64,000 nt of DNA, from contig LS483371.1 of assembly GCA_900475325.1 (NCBI GenBank), forward strand, positions 5,052,001-5,116,000. The letters are read 5' to 3'. This DNA is from Paucimonas lemoignei (GTDB lineage: Bacteria; Pseudomonadota; Gammaproteobacteria; Pseudomonadales; Pseudomonadaceae). A program made the position numbers and the translations under genes. Shown piece after piece: positions 11,938-23,552 of this stretch. The notes below the pieces were generated by a model that was not told the origin of the DNA, searched no databases, and was given only the letters and a program-made list of their open reading frames with translations. Each line of letters opens with the position of its first letter. Position 1 is the first letter of the stretch.

Positions 11938-11962
11938 TGTAAATTGGTATTACCAATTTACA
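11938..11962. promoter_or_regulatory. LldR operator, perfect 25-bp palindrome
   Basis: The half-site TGTAAATTGGTA, a single central T, and its exact complement. The core AATTGGTATTACCAATT matches the known LldR/FadR-type lactate operator. It lies 73 bases before lldP and 188 bases before lldR, suited to repress both. Confidence 0.88.
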
Positions 11963-12034
11963 AATGCCAAACAGTGACTAATCTCCACTGCGCTGCACTT
12001 CGAGCCTGTCCAAAAACAATTAGAGGCCATCCCT

Positions 12035-13726
12035 ATGCAAACCTGGCAACAGCTTTACACACCGCTGGGCGGTCTAGGCCTTTCGGCCGCCGCTGCACTC
12101 ATCCCTATAGTGTTTTTCTTTCTCGCTCTGGCGGTGTTCAGGCTCAAGGGCCACATCGCAGGCAGCATCACGCTGGTCCTGTCCGTGCTGGTGGCAATCT
12201 TCGCCTTCCAGATGCCTGCCGACATGGCCCTCGCAGCTGCCGGGTATGGGTTTGCATACGGTTTGTGGCCGATTGCCTGGATCATCGTAGCCGCAGTTTT
12301 TCTCTACAAATTGACCGTCAAGAGCGGGCAATTCGAGATTATCCGCAGCTCGGTCATGTCCATCACCGACGATGAACGCCTGCAGGTGCTGTTGATTGCG
12401 TTCTGTTTCGGTGCATTCCTCGAAGGCGCGGCGGGCTTCGGCGCTCCGGTGGCGATTACTGCCGCCTTGCTGGTTGGCCTGGGTCTCAACCCCCTCTACG
12501 CCGCAGGCTTGTGCCTGATCGCCAACACCGCACCGGTTGCTTTTGGCGCACTGGGGATTCCAGTGATCGTCGCCGGGCAGGTGTCCGGCATCGACGCGTT
12601 CAAGATCGGCGCCATGGCAGGTCGGCAATTGCCCTTCCTGTCGCTGTTCGTGCCGTTCTGGCTGATGTTCATGATGGACGGCCTCAAAGGCGTCAAGGAA
12701 ACCTGGCCTGCTGCGCTGGTTGCAGGATCGACGTTCGGCATCACGCAATACTTCACCTCGAACTACATCGGGCCTGAACTGCCGGACATCACCTCGGCGC
12801 TGGTCAGCATGGTTTCCCTGACACTGTTCCTGAAGGTGTGGCAGCCGCAACGTGCCGGTGAAAGCGCCGTCTTGAGTTCCGGTGGCGCCGCCATCATCGG
12901 CAGCCCCGGTGGTTTCGGCCAGCCACGCACCTCGGTGAAATCACCCTACACCCTGGGGCAGATCATCAAGGCCTGGTCCCCGTTTCTGATTCTCACGGTG
13001 ATGGTCACCATCTGGACCCTCAAGCCCTTCAAGGCCATGTTCGCGGCTGGTGGTGCAATGCAGGCCTGGACGTTCAACTTCCCGATCCCGCATCTTGACC
13101 AGTTGGTGATGAAAACCGCGCCCATCGTCGCCAACGCCACGGCCATGCCGGCGGTGTACAAGTTCGACCTGATTGCCGCGTCGGGCACCGCGATTCTGTT
13201 TTCGGCCATCCTGGCGATGGTCGTGCTGAGGATTAACCCTCTCACTGGCCTGACCACGTTCAAGGAAACCCTCAAAGAATTGCGCTGGGCGATCGTCTCC
13301 ATCGGCATGGTGCTGGCCTTCGCCTTCGTCATGAACTTCTCGGGCATGTCTTCGACCCTGGCGCTGGTCCTGGCCGGTACGGGTGCTGCATTCCCGTTCT
13401 TCTCGCCATTTCTGGGCTGGCTCGGCGTCTTCCTGACCGGCTCGGACACGTCCTCCAACGCGCTGTTCGGCTCATTGCAGGCGACCACCGCGCATCAGGT
13501 CGGCGTCAGCGATGTGTTGATGGTGGCGGCCAACTCAACCGGCGGTGTGACGGGCAAGATGATCTCGCCGCAATCCATCGCCGTGGCCTGCGCAGCCACC
13601 GGCTTGGTGGGCAAAGAGTCGGACCTGTTCCGCTTCACCCTCAAACACAGCATCTTCTTCGCCACCATCATTGGTTGCATGACCTACGCCCAGGCCTACT
13701 GGTTTACCGGCATGCTGGTGCATTAA
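12035..13726 (+). CDS. lldP: L-lactate permease
   Basis: Inner-membrane lactate:proton symporter of the LctP family. It has 563 residues with about 12-14 hydrophobic segments. Family signatures are seen: [28 protein letters not shown] around residues 130-155, and [20 protein letters not shown] and [24 protein letters not shown] near the C-terminus. GAGG precedes the ATG. A terminator-like hairpin follows the gene, then a D-lactate dehydrogenase gene. The usual next gene lldD is missing. Control is expected from LldR through the palindrome upstream. Confidence 0.96.
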   Translation: MQTWQQLYTPLGGLGLSAAAALIPIVFFFLALAVFRLKGHIAGSITLVLSVLVAIFAFQMPADMALAAAGYGFAYGLWPIAWIIVAAVFLYKLTVKSGQFEIIRSSVMSITDDERLQVLLIAFCFGAFLEGAAGFGAPVAITAALLVGLGLNPLYAAGLCLIANTAPVAFGALGIPVIVAGQVSGIDAFKIGAMAGRQLPFLSLFVPFWLMFMMDGLKGVKETWPAALVAGSTFGITQYFTSNYIGPELPDITSALVSMVSLTLFLKVWQPQRAGESAVLSSGGAAIIGSPGGFGQPRTSVKSPYTLGQIIKAWSPFLILTVMVTIWTLKPFKAMFAAGGAMQAWTFNFPIPHLDQLVMKTAPIVANATAMPAVYKFDLIAASGTAILFSAILAMVVLRINPLTGLTTFKETLKELRWAIVSIGMVLAFAFVMNFSGMSSTLALVLAGTGAAFPFFSPFLGWLGVFLTGSDTSSNALFGSLQATTAHQVGVSDVLMVAANSTGGVTGKMISPQSIAVACAATGLVGKESDLFRFTLKHSIFFATIIGCMTYAQAYWFTGMLVH

Positions 13727-13747
13727 CAGCTGTTGATCAGCCCCAGC

Positions 13748-13780
13748 CGACAGCGCACTAACCCTGCGCTGTCGCCCTTT
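13748..13780 (+). terminator. Intrinsic terminator between lldP and the D-lactate dehydrogenase gene
   Basis: CGACAGCGCA/TGCGCTGTCG, a perfect 10-bp stem with a 7-base loop, then CCCTTTTAC. It lies in the 127-base gap between two genes expected to be co-expressed, so it may give partial termination. Confidence 0.75.
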
Positions 13781-13853
13781 TACAACCGCTCGGCTCACCG
13801 GGCGGTTTCATCTGTACAGCACATGCCTGCAATGTGCCGACTCTGGAGGCACC

Positions 13854-16664
<2,811 letters not shown>

Positions 16665-16871
16665 TCGCCGCGTACCAGCGGCGTTCGCCCCATTTTGGTG
16701 CCCCAATCGCCAAATATGGCTTTTTCACATGAGTGCAAAAAAAAATAGAACCCCTGCGTTTCAACACAGTCAGTTTGTGTAAGCCCGCCAATGACGTCGG
16801 GTTATTTTCAAACCTCGGCAAAGGCCTCATCGACCGGCCATACCGAGTCCACAGGCTTAAAGGAGATACAC

Positions 16872-17156
16872 ATGAAGCGCACAGCACTCACAGGATTGTT
16901 CTTCACCGCCGCACTGTTGGGTTCCCCGGTATTCGCTGCAGATGACCTCTGCTCTGCCAACCTTCAAGCGCTGAAAGATGCTCACACGTCCTCGGGCACC
17001 AACCTGTCGGCTGACGACAAAATGGCAATCGAGAAAACTGAAAAATCTGCCATGGCCGCCAAAGCCGCTGGCAACGAAAAAGAGTGCATCGAGATCACCA
17101 CCAAGCAGATCACTGCACTGAAAAACATCGGCTCCGGTAGCGAAGGCGCCAAGTAA
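16872..17156 (+). CDS. Small secreted protein of unknown function
   Basis: A 94-residue precursor. MKRTALTGLFFTAALLGSPVFA is a clean signal peptide with cleavage expected before ADDLC. The mature part is about 72 residues, helical, Lys/Ala/Ser-rich, with two cysteines (DDLCSANL and KECIEI) that could form one disulfide in the periplasm. AAAGGAGATACAC gives a strong ribosome site. I do not recognise a named family. It sits alone between dld and ssrA. A GGGCCAGCC/GGCTGGCCC stem (17167-17189) follows the stop and may end transcription. Confidence 0.8.
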   Translation: MKRTALTGLFFTAALLGSPVFAADDLCSANLQALKDAHTSSGTNLSADDKMAIEKTEKSAMAAKAAGNEKECIEITTKQITALKNIGSGSEGAK

Positions 17157-17268
17157 AACATCAGCCGGGCCAGCCACATGGCTGGCCCGCCGGTGGTTTG
17201 CGTCAGAAGGTCGACGCGAACGTCTCGTTGGAGTACACTCCGCGACCTGACCGCGAAAGCAGTCAGCT

Positions 17269-17666
17269 GGGGCCGTTTAGGATTCGACGCCGGTGATGAA
17301 ACTTTAGGTGCATGCCGACTTGGTAACAGAAGTCGTAAATCCACTGTTGCAACTACTTATAGTTGCCAATGACGAAAACTACGGCCAGGAAATGTCCATC
17401 GCTGCGTAAGCAGCCTTAGACCCTGAGCTTCTGGTGCCTTCGGGCCCAGCAATCACTAGGGGATGTCTGTAAACCCGAAGTGATTGTCATATAGAACAGA
17501 ATCGCCGTGCAGTACGCTGTGGACGAATCGGCTAAAACTTACACAGCTCGCCCAAAGCACCCTGCCCGTCGGGTCGCTGAGGGTTAACTTAATAGACACG
17601 GCTAAGCATGTAGGACCGACAGCGGAGTACTGGCGGACGGGGGTTCAAATCCCCCCGGCTCCACCA
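17269..17666 (+). ncRNA. ssrA: Transfer-messenger RNA (tmRNA)
   Basis: The tRNA-like ends pair: GGGGCCG at 17269-17275 with CGGCTCC before the terminal ACCA at 17663-17666. The T arm GGGTTCAAATCCCCC lies just before the 3' end. The tag reading frame is 17365-17409: resume codon GCC, encoding ANDENYGQEMSIAA, then TAA. Length is 398 nt, typical of Pseudomonas tmRNA. It works with SmpB (10331) to release stalled ribosomes. A strong terminator follows at 17676. The 3' end of ssrA is a frequent integration site for islands, and an AT-rich operon begins 600 bases downstream. Confidence 0.97.
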
Positions 17667-17675
17667 ATTAAAAAG

Positions 17676-17702
17676 AAAGACGTCTTCGGACGTCTTTTTT
17701 TG
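17676..17702 (+). terminator. Intrinsic terminator of ssrA
   Basis: AAAGACGTC, a TTCG loop, and GACGTCTTT followed by a T-run, 10 bases after the mature tmRNA end. Confidence 0.92.
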
Positions 17703-18268
17703 TGGCTGAAATCCAGTGAATACGGGATTTTTAGGGTGCGAGGAGCTCTCCAGCTTTTTGGAGCTCAAGGCGGTTAGGTAGTTTCAATGGTATTCCAGGC
17801 TCCCCTGACGCTAGCCTTGGAAATACCAAAAGGTGTCATGGACGAAGTTTTCCATGTGCGCTTCCAGATCGGAAGAGTAGACGAGGAGCCGAGGTCCAAA
17901 CGTCAAATACAGCCTCAAGCATATAAACTTGTTGGTCGGGATGCAGTGAATTTACGAAGGTTGATCAGCGCCTGCTCAATCCGCTGCATGATACAAGGTG
18001 AACAGCCGTCATCTTGGTGCATTCGACGTAGCAGACCGAACAATTTTGCCCGCAAAGGGATAGCAGCCCGCCAAAGACGGACAAACATCTCCAAAATTGC
18101 TCTCAGAAACCTGATCAGAATGCAATCGGGAGAAATCTGCAGCGTAGCTGAGCTTTACAAGCGATATCGGCAATTTCAGCCCTATTTGAAGGAGAAAGCC
18201 GATTGGGTACTGGTGCCAAATTTCCTCATAAAAGATAACTAATATAGGCAAAACGCCATCATCGAGTT
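17703..18268. other. ssrA-to-dtcA spacer, possible island junction debris
   Basis: 566 bases with no gene I can support. A 151-codon plus-strand frame (17787-18242) has atypical composition, no recognisable motif and no ribosome site. On the minus strand short frames read through the 17770-17880 part and may be a relic of a decayed gene. No integrase and no second copy of the ssrA 3' end were seen. Base composition shifts to AT-rich here. Confidence 0.4.
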
Positions 18269-21200
18269 ATGCTCACGTACCGAAAATTTCTTTGGCCTGC
18301 GGGTGTAAATTTTTCATCCAAAGACCAAGACCAAGTTGAAGAATACGGGAGCAGGCGAGCGAAAATGGAATTGGTTAGCGATTACTCAAAAATCTATATT
18401 AACTGCCAGCATAAACTCAGAGGCGTAATCGCTGATTTCAAAGCCAAAAAATTCGAAAAAAACCGCCGATACGACCGTTCATTTAAGTTTAGAAGTGGCT
18501 ACAGGAAACACATGCTAGAAGCTCGAGCAGCTTTGCAGATGTCTTCATTTGCTGACTATCTCGCTTGGGCTTCTTCTCAGATAAGGTCCCAGCTGCCAGA
18601 ATTATTCCGATTTCCGACCGGTTATGATGAATTAGAAGGGGTAAAAGTTGATGCACCTTTGGTTTCGGTGGAGCGAGAAATATTCTGGATAGTTGCGCGG
18701 ATTAACGAGGATTCTGGAGTAATCAACAACTTCAGAGTAGCAGCCGAGCATGTGGAACGCCTGTGGATCAACGGATACATTGACGAGAGCATTGAAACAC
18801 TCAAAGGGTTTGACGCAGCGTATGGCGCAAGCTTCTGGTCGGTCCAACTGCGCATAGCATTAGAAAATGCTTCAGGCGGACTTGAGAAACAAAAAAAATA
18901 CACATCAGAGGTTCGCTCGGTTTATAAGAGTGGACTACTAAACTTTATCGCCTACAATACTAGCGTAAGAAATGAAGGGCGCGTGGGCATTCAGAAGTTT
19001 CGCGAAGATATACGCCAGAAAATCAATAATCATTCAAAATACGACCCTTCCGTAAAAACATACATGCTGCATCGAATGATGGGTGAATGGCCAGAAACCG
19101 TCGATGACATTGCAGATATTCTTAGAGTGGAGCAAAGCCATTCCCTCGTTGATGTATATGAAACATTCATCAGCCTAATACAATACGCTGCTTCAAACCC
19201 TGTGAACCTTGACTTATTAAAAGTCATTAAAGTAGCATTAAACCAAATCGAAGGCATTACTGATTTCCGACTTTTCAAGGCAATGCTTTTTTTGGGCGTA
19301 TCAAAAAAAACAATTCCCCTTCGTGTTCGGCCAGCCGCTGGAATTGAGGCGTTATTTTCTGGTCGTTTTGTCGAAGCGACAAAACTATTACGTAACCAGC
19401 GAAAGGCTATAGTAGTCGATGCATGGGCTCATATTTACTCAGGCATAATCTATTCGCAGACGAAATGCATCTCTACCGATCCAACTCCTCAAGCTATACC
19501 AAAACTTATCGGGCAGCTTTTGAGGCAAGATGCGACATCTGGTGACGCTCACGCAATGCTTTTGAAAATGCTTGTGAATTTAAGTGGATTGCCACTCGGC
19601 GCTGCAATACTCTCATTTGTAAAATTAATTTACCGGGAGTTTCCGGACGAACAATGGAGGCCAGAGTTAGTATCACTTAATACTCCCTATGTCGGCTGCG
19701 AAGACCTAGCCATAGAATCGAACAGTAAAAACATTACTAACGTGGATAAATATTGGGCTCTCCTGAATCATCCAGAAAAAAACACTGACGAGGATAGCTA
19801 TCCAGAACGGATATTTAAAGCCTGTGGTTTTATACGAGCAAGAGCGTTTGATCAAGCAGTGCTGACTATGGAAAAGCGATTGCCAGGGAACTCTAGGTCA
19901 GTTCCTGGCATAGAGATACCATTGATTCTCCACGCTCATTATTCAGCAGGTAACAAAAGTGAGGTTATCCGACTGATAGCCAACGAAGGATCGATATTTC
20001 CGAGCAAGCTTAACTTTATACCCATAAAAAACTCATTGAATAGTTACTCGACAGTGGACTTTGATGGCGTACCAGAGTGGTTGGTTGCTCCTACAGCACT
20101 ACACATGTTGTGGAATATTACAGAAAGCGAGGCTACAGCCTCACACCTGAGATTTAAAGTTGGGAAAATCATCAGACTCAAAGAGCTCAGAAGCCCTGCG
20201 AAGTTAGTAGAGCTAAAAGGAAAGGTTACAGATAACTTACTAATCTATTTTTTGAAAGAAGTTTGCATTCCGTCAATAATAGATCAGGCTCGAGTTGTCA
20301 GTACGACTGCTGCAATATTGGATCAACGAGTGGAGGTCTGTAGTGTCCTTCGTGAAATTGATCCTGGGAATTCAAGTGAATATATAGATGAAGTCCTAGA
20401 GATCACAAATCGTAAAATTCTAGAAGCAGGGCAGCGCATTGTCGATGGGACACGGATACACGTTGATGCGGACCCTCTTGCCAGATGGGCAGGCCGAGAG
20501 CTAGCAGAAGACTTCTATAGATACCGGGATCTGGCCAAGGTCGTGACAACCCTTGAATATGATGAGGTTATGGAAGGGCTCTTAGTTGACGGGCAGTTGC
20601 CAAGCACAGTGTCAGCGTTTGATGAGGCTGACGCAGTTCTTTATTCGTTATTATCAAAAATCAGTAGCGAGTTTTTGAATAACTCTTTATTTGGTTTGGA
20701 CTACTATTTAAGCAAACGGATCAGACATCAATCATTTATTGGGTTGATTCGTGGACCGCTTCAACTACAGAATATAATCACCACTAAAGAAGCCGACGAC
20801 AAGGGATATAATGAGAATCTTTTATGGCTTGATAAATTCAAGGACTGCAACAAAGAAGGTCTTGTCAATTTAAGCAAGGCATTCCAAAATTTCTCAATGG
20901 ATTTCGATAACGCACTGCTTGACGCCAAAGATAATAAACTGCAGATAAAGAATAAAGACCGCCCGCTGGGTTTGTTTTATATCGAGATAAGCCCACAAAT
21001 TATTCCGGTCGTCCGCATCCTTTTACAGGACCAGGATCTGCAGGGTTTTTTTAAAGGTGCCGTCGCCCTTCTTTGGGCTTATCTCGAGAAATCTCTTGCC
21101 GACGCACGGAAGCTATTATCGGAGGAGTTAAAGTCTGATCTGACTTTTATTTTTGACGAGTTTCGTGCTCAGTTAAAGAAAACCGTCGATGGCTGCTACT

Positions 21201-21820
21201 CTCAGCACGATCTTGACAGAGCCGTTGGAGAATGTTCAGTTGAAGTTCAATTGGCCCTTGATGATGCTGCCAGCTGGTTCCATAAAATCACTGATGCGGA
21301 AACTCTTCGTCGAACTTTCGATATAGATCAGGCACTCGAAATCTCAATCAGGGCTGCCAAAAAGTGCTTACGCGGCTTTGAACCTGAAATCAAAACCAGC
21401 TTCTCCAGCAATGAAGTTAAAGTTATGCCTAGTACCTTGGTGCTATTGCACGACGTATTGTTTGTATCGATTGATAACGCGCGCGTTCATTCAGGACTGA
21501 AGAAACCGACCATTACAATTTCGATTGAACCCGATACTGAGCGGGAAACATTCGCGATAAATGTTAGTTGCAACTCAAAGCCTAGCATTAGGCAGGCAGC
21601 AGAAAGAAAACTTTCTGAGATCAGGGACAAAATTGATCGCGGGGAATACGATACTAAAACGAAGACCGAAGGTGGTAGCGGCTTATACAAAATTGCAGCA
21701 GTCGTTAAGCAGTCCTCCAAAGGAGAAATGACGTTCGGATTCAATCCCGACGGCCAGTTTACGATAAGAGTCGTATACAACTTCCTCATTCAAACTCGGC
21801 AAGCGGCGGAAGCCTCATGA
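18269..21820 (+). CDS. dtcA: Detocs-like sensor: large protein with kinase-type ATPase domain (DtcA-like)
   Basis: A 1183-residue protein. Residues up to about 1000 are helical repeat-like and soluble, with no membrane segments. The C-terminus is a histidine-kinase-type ATPase: N box HDVLFVSIDNARVHSG with N1070, and G box TEGGSGLYK at 1133-1141. I could not identify a clear phosphoacceptor histidine. In the Detocs system (known family: DtcA sensor kinase, DtcB receiver, DtcC receiver-effector) DtcA senses infection and phosphorylates the receivers. The two following genes fit that role. Its stop overlaps the next start by 4 bases (ATGA). The start at 18269 lacks a good ribosome site; ATG at 18365 is an alternative. 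Codon use is AT-rich, unlike the flanking core genes. Confidence 0.8.
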   Translation: MLTYRKFLWPAGVNFSSKDQDQVEEYGSRRAKMELVSDYSKIYINCQHKLRGVIADFKAKKFEKNRRYDRSFKFRSGYRKHMLEARAALQMSSFADYLAWASSQIRSQLPELFRFPTGYDELEGVKVDAPLVSVEREIFWIVARINEDSGVINNFRVAAEHVERLWINGYIDESIETLKGFDAAYGASFWSVQLRIALENASGGLEKQKKYTSEVRSVYKSGLLNFIAYNTSVRNEGRVGIQKFREDIRQKINNHSKYDPSVKTYMLHRMMGEWPETVDDIADILRVEQSHSLVDVYETFISLIQYAASNPVNLDLLKVIKVALNQIEGITDFRLFKAMLFLGVSKKTIPLRVRPAAGIEALFSGRFVEATKLLRNQRKAIVVDAWAHIYSGIIYSQTKCISTDPTPQAIPKLIGQLLRQDATSGDAHAMLLKMLVNLSGLPLGAAILSFVKLIYREFPDEQWRPELVSLNTPYVGCEDLAIESNSKNITNVDKYWALLNHPEKNTDEDSYPERIFKACGFIRARAFDQAVLTMEKRLPGNSRSVPGIEIPLILHAHYSAGNKSEVIRLIANEGSIFPSKLNFIPIKNSLNSYSTVDFDGVPEWLVAPTALHMLWNITESEATASHLRFKVGKIIRLKELRSPAKLVELKGKVTDNLLIYFLKEVCIPSIIDQARVVSTTAAILDQRVEVCSVLREIDPGNSSEYIDEVLEITNRKILEAGQRIVDGTRIHVDADPLARWAGRELAEDFYRYRDLAKVVTTLEYDEVMEGLLVDGQLPSTVSAFDEADAVLYSLLSKISSEFLNNSLFGLDYYLSKRIRHQSFIGLIRGPLQLQNIITTKEADDKGYNENLLWLDKFKDCNKEGLVNLSKAFQNFSMDFDNALLDAKDNKLQIKNKDRPLGLFYIEISPQIIPVVRILLQDQDLQGFFKGAVALLWAYLEKSLADARKLLSEELKSDLTFIFDEFRAQLKKTVDGCYSQHDLDRAVGECSVEVQLALDDAASWFHKITDAETLRRTFDIDQALEISIRAAKKCLRGFEPEIKTSFSSNEVKVMPSTLVLLHDVLFVSIDNARVHSGLKKPTITISIEPDTERETFAINVSCNSKPSIRQAAERKLSEIRDKIDRGEYDTKTKTEGGSGLYKIAAVVKQSSKGEMTFGFNPDGQFTIRVVYNFLIQTRQAAEAS

Positions 21821-22308
21821 CTGATCGCGAACTAATTGTACTTATCGTAGAAGATGAAACTCCCAAAATAACTCAAATCGAGTTATTTTTGCGGAGTCTG
21901 TGTATTCCAATGAAGATAGATCATGCTAAATCCGTCAACTCGGCGCTCGACAGACTAGATGAAGGGACGCCGGATTTGCTGCTCCTTGATATGTCATTGC
22001 CCACTATCGACGTTGATATAGTGGGGGGCGAAAGTGGCGGACGACCACAGGGCTTTGGTGGAATCGAAGTACTACGGAACATGGAGTACGCAAATATTTC
22101 TTGCCCAGTTGTTGTCATCACGGGCTATGAAGCTTTCCCCCGCCAAGGAGGAAATGTGGATATCTCTGGAATAACTCAAGAATTAAGAGAGGAATTCCCC
22201 AAATTGCTGCACAGCGTTCTTCACTACAACTCCACCTATGAAACATGGAAAGATAAACTTAGAGTGGCGTTTAAAGAGTTCAAATCCAAGATGGATCGTG
22301 AACTATGA
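21817..22308 (+). CDS. dtcB: Stand-alone receiver protein (DtcB-like)
   Basis: A 163-residue protein that is a single response-regulator receiver domain with no output domain. It has the acidic pocket E12-D13, phospho-acceptor D58 in DLLLLDMSLP, and T102 in VVITGY. The conserved lysine at the end of the fifth strand is not evident (LHYNST is in its place). There is an insertion rich in Gly after the aspartate (DIVGGESGGRPQGFGG, about 67-82). In Detocs, DtcB is thought to act as a phosphate buffer that prevents accidental effector activation. It is coupled to dtcA and dtcC by 4-base ATGA overlaps on both sides, which implies tight stoichiometry. Confidence 0.8.
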   Translation: MTDRELIVLIVEDETPKITQIELFLRSLCIPMKIDHAKSVNSALDRLDEGTPDLLLLDMSLPTIDVDIVGGESGGRPQGFGGIEVLRNMEYANISCPVVVITGYEAFPRQGGNVDISGITQELREEFPKLLHSVLHYNSTYETWKDKLRVAFKEFKSKMDREL

Positions 22309-23552
22309 AAATCTTAATTGCTGACGATTGCCCAACGAGATACGGCGAACTTCTTCAACGACTGACAACATTAGGAGTCGATAATGTTGAGGATGTAACT
22401 ATTGTAACATGCGCATATGATGCGCTATGCAACCTTGAGAGGCAGTACTATGATCTTTTGATACTAGACATTATCCTTCCTTTTTATAAGCATGATCAAG
22501 CAACAACGCACACTCATTCGCTGGACTTACTGCATCAGATCCATGTCGACGACGAAATTATTAAGCCAGGCAGGGTGATCGGTATAACTGCTGATAAAGC
22601 GGCAGCCGTGGCGGCCAGTGTGCAGTTTGATGAAAATACGTGGGTAATTATTGACTATGCCGAGCAGTCAGATACTTGGATGTCGAGGATAGTTAATTGC
22701 GTTCAGTATCTCAAGCATAGTGCTCATCCAGAAAATATTCTAATCACCAATCAATCAGTCGACGTTGCAATCATATGTGCTCTTGAGTCCCCGGAATTCG
22801 AAGCGATTCTAGGTTTGCCCTGGAACTGGGGGGCTGCGCGACCTATAGATGACTCAGTTTTTGTCCGAGACGGGTGGTTTCTCATCGGTGAATCCCGTGT
22901 AACCGTAGTGGCAACTTTTGCCTCGCGTATGGGAATGATATCTACTGCAATAAAAAGCGCTTCACTTATCAATGCACTGAGTCCCACTGTCATGGTAATG
23001 ACAGGTATATGCGCCGGAGTAAAAGAAAAGGTACAGCTCGGGGATGTGCTTTTCGCAGACCCTGTATGGGATTTCCAAAGCGGTAAGCGATTGATAGACG
23101 CTGGCACACCAAAATTTTCATCGGCGCCTCATCAGCTGCCGGCGGATCATAAAATAAGAGCTCATTTTGAACAGTTACGCTCCGAGAAAGCTTTCTTCAA
23201 CGAACTACCAAGCATGTACTCGGCCGAATGTAAGTTTAAAACGACTCTTCATGTCGGGCCTGTTGCTTCGGGGTCCGCTGTCTTAGCTGATGGGCATACG
23301 ATTGAGGAAATTAAACATCAACAACGAGATTTACTGGGTGTTGAGATGGAAATTTATGGTCTATACGCTGCAGCAGTTGCTGCTAATGGTCAACAACCAA
23401 AAACTTTTGCGCTTAAAGGTGTTTGCGACTTTGCGGACCCTGATAAGGAAAATGAAGCACAGCGGTACGCCGCTTTCGCCAGTGCAAAAGTTTTAGAAAA
23501 ATTTTTTCAAGTCTACGGAAGCCGTTTTTTCGGAAAATCAAATGAACAGTAA
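22305..23552 (+). CDS. dtcC: Receiver fused to nucleoside-phosphorylase effector (DtcC-like)
   Basis: 415 residues in two domains. Residues 1-140 are a receiver with D7-D8, phospho-acceptor D55 (DLLILDIILP) and T95. Its fifth strand ends IIDYAEQ, without the usual lysine. Residues about 152-405 are a purine/uridine phosphorylase fold: GICAGVKEKVQLGD at 234-247, GPVASGS at 318-324, GVEMEIYG at 345-352 with the ribose-binding Glu, and KGVCDFAD at 371-378 with the catalytic Asp. In known Detocs systems this effector cleaves ATP to adenine and ribose triphosphate when phosphorylated, starving the infected cell. The intact active-site residues suggest the same reaction here. The next gene overlaps its end by 11 bases. 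Confidence 0.85.
   Translation: MKILIADDCPTRYGELLQRLTTLGVDNVEDVTIVTCAYDALCNLERQYYDLLILDIILPFYKHDQATTHTHSLDLLHQIHVDDEIIKPGRVIGITADKAAAVAASVQFDENTWVIIDYAEQSDTWMSRIVNCVQYLKHSAHPENILITNQSVDVAIICALESPEFEAILGLPWNWGAARPIDDSVFVRDGWFLIGESRVTVVATFASRMGMISTAIKSASLINALSPTVMVMTGICAGVKEKVQLGDVLFADPVWDFQSGKRLIDAGTPKFSSAPHQLPADHKIRAHFEQLRSEKAFFNELPSMYSAECKFKTTLHVGPVASGSAVLADGHTIEEIKHQQRDLLGVEMEIYGLYAAAVAANGQQPKTFALKGVCDFADPDKENEAQRYAAFASAKVLEKFFQVYGSRFFGKSNEQ

Noticed and set aside
17866..17880. Sequence resembling a sequencing-adapter fragment (AGATCGGAAGAG) at the ssrA spacer
   Set aside because: Only about 12 bases match and the flanks continue as ordinary sequence; chance is more likely than contamination, though reads should be checked.
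17787..18242. 151-codon plus-strand frame after ssrA
   Set aside because: No ribosome site, atypical composition and no motif; kept only as part of the spacer description.
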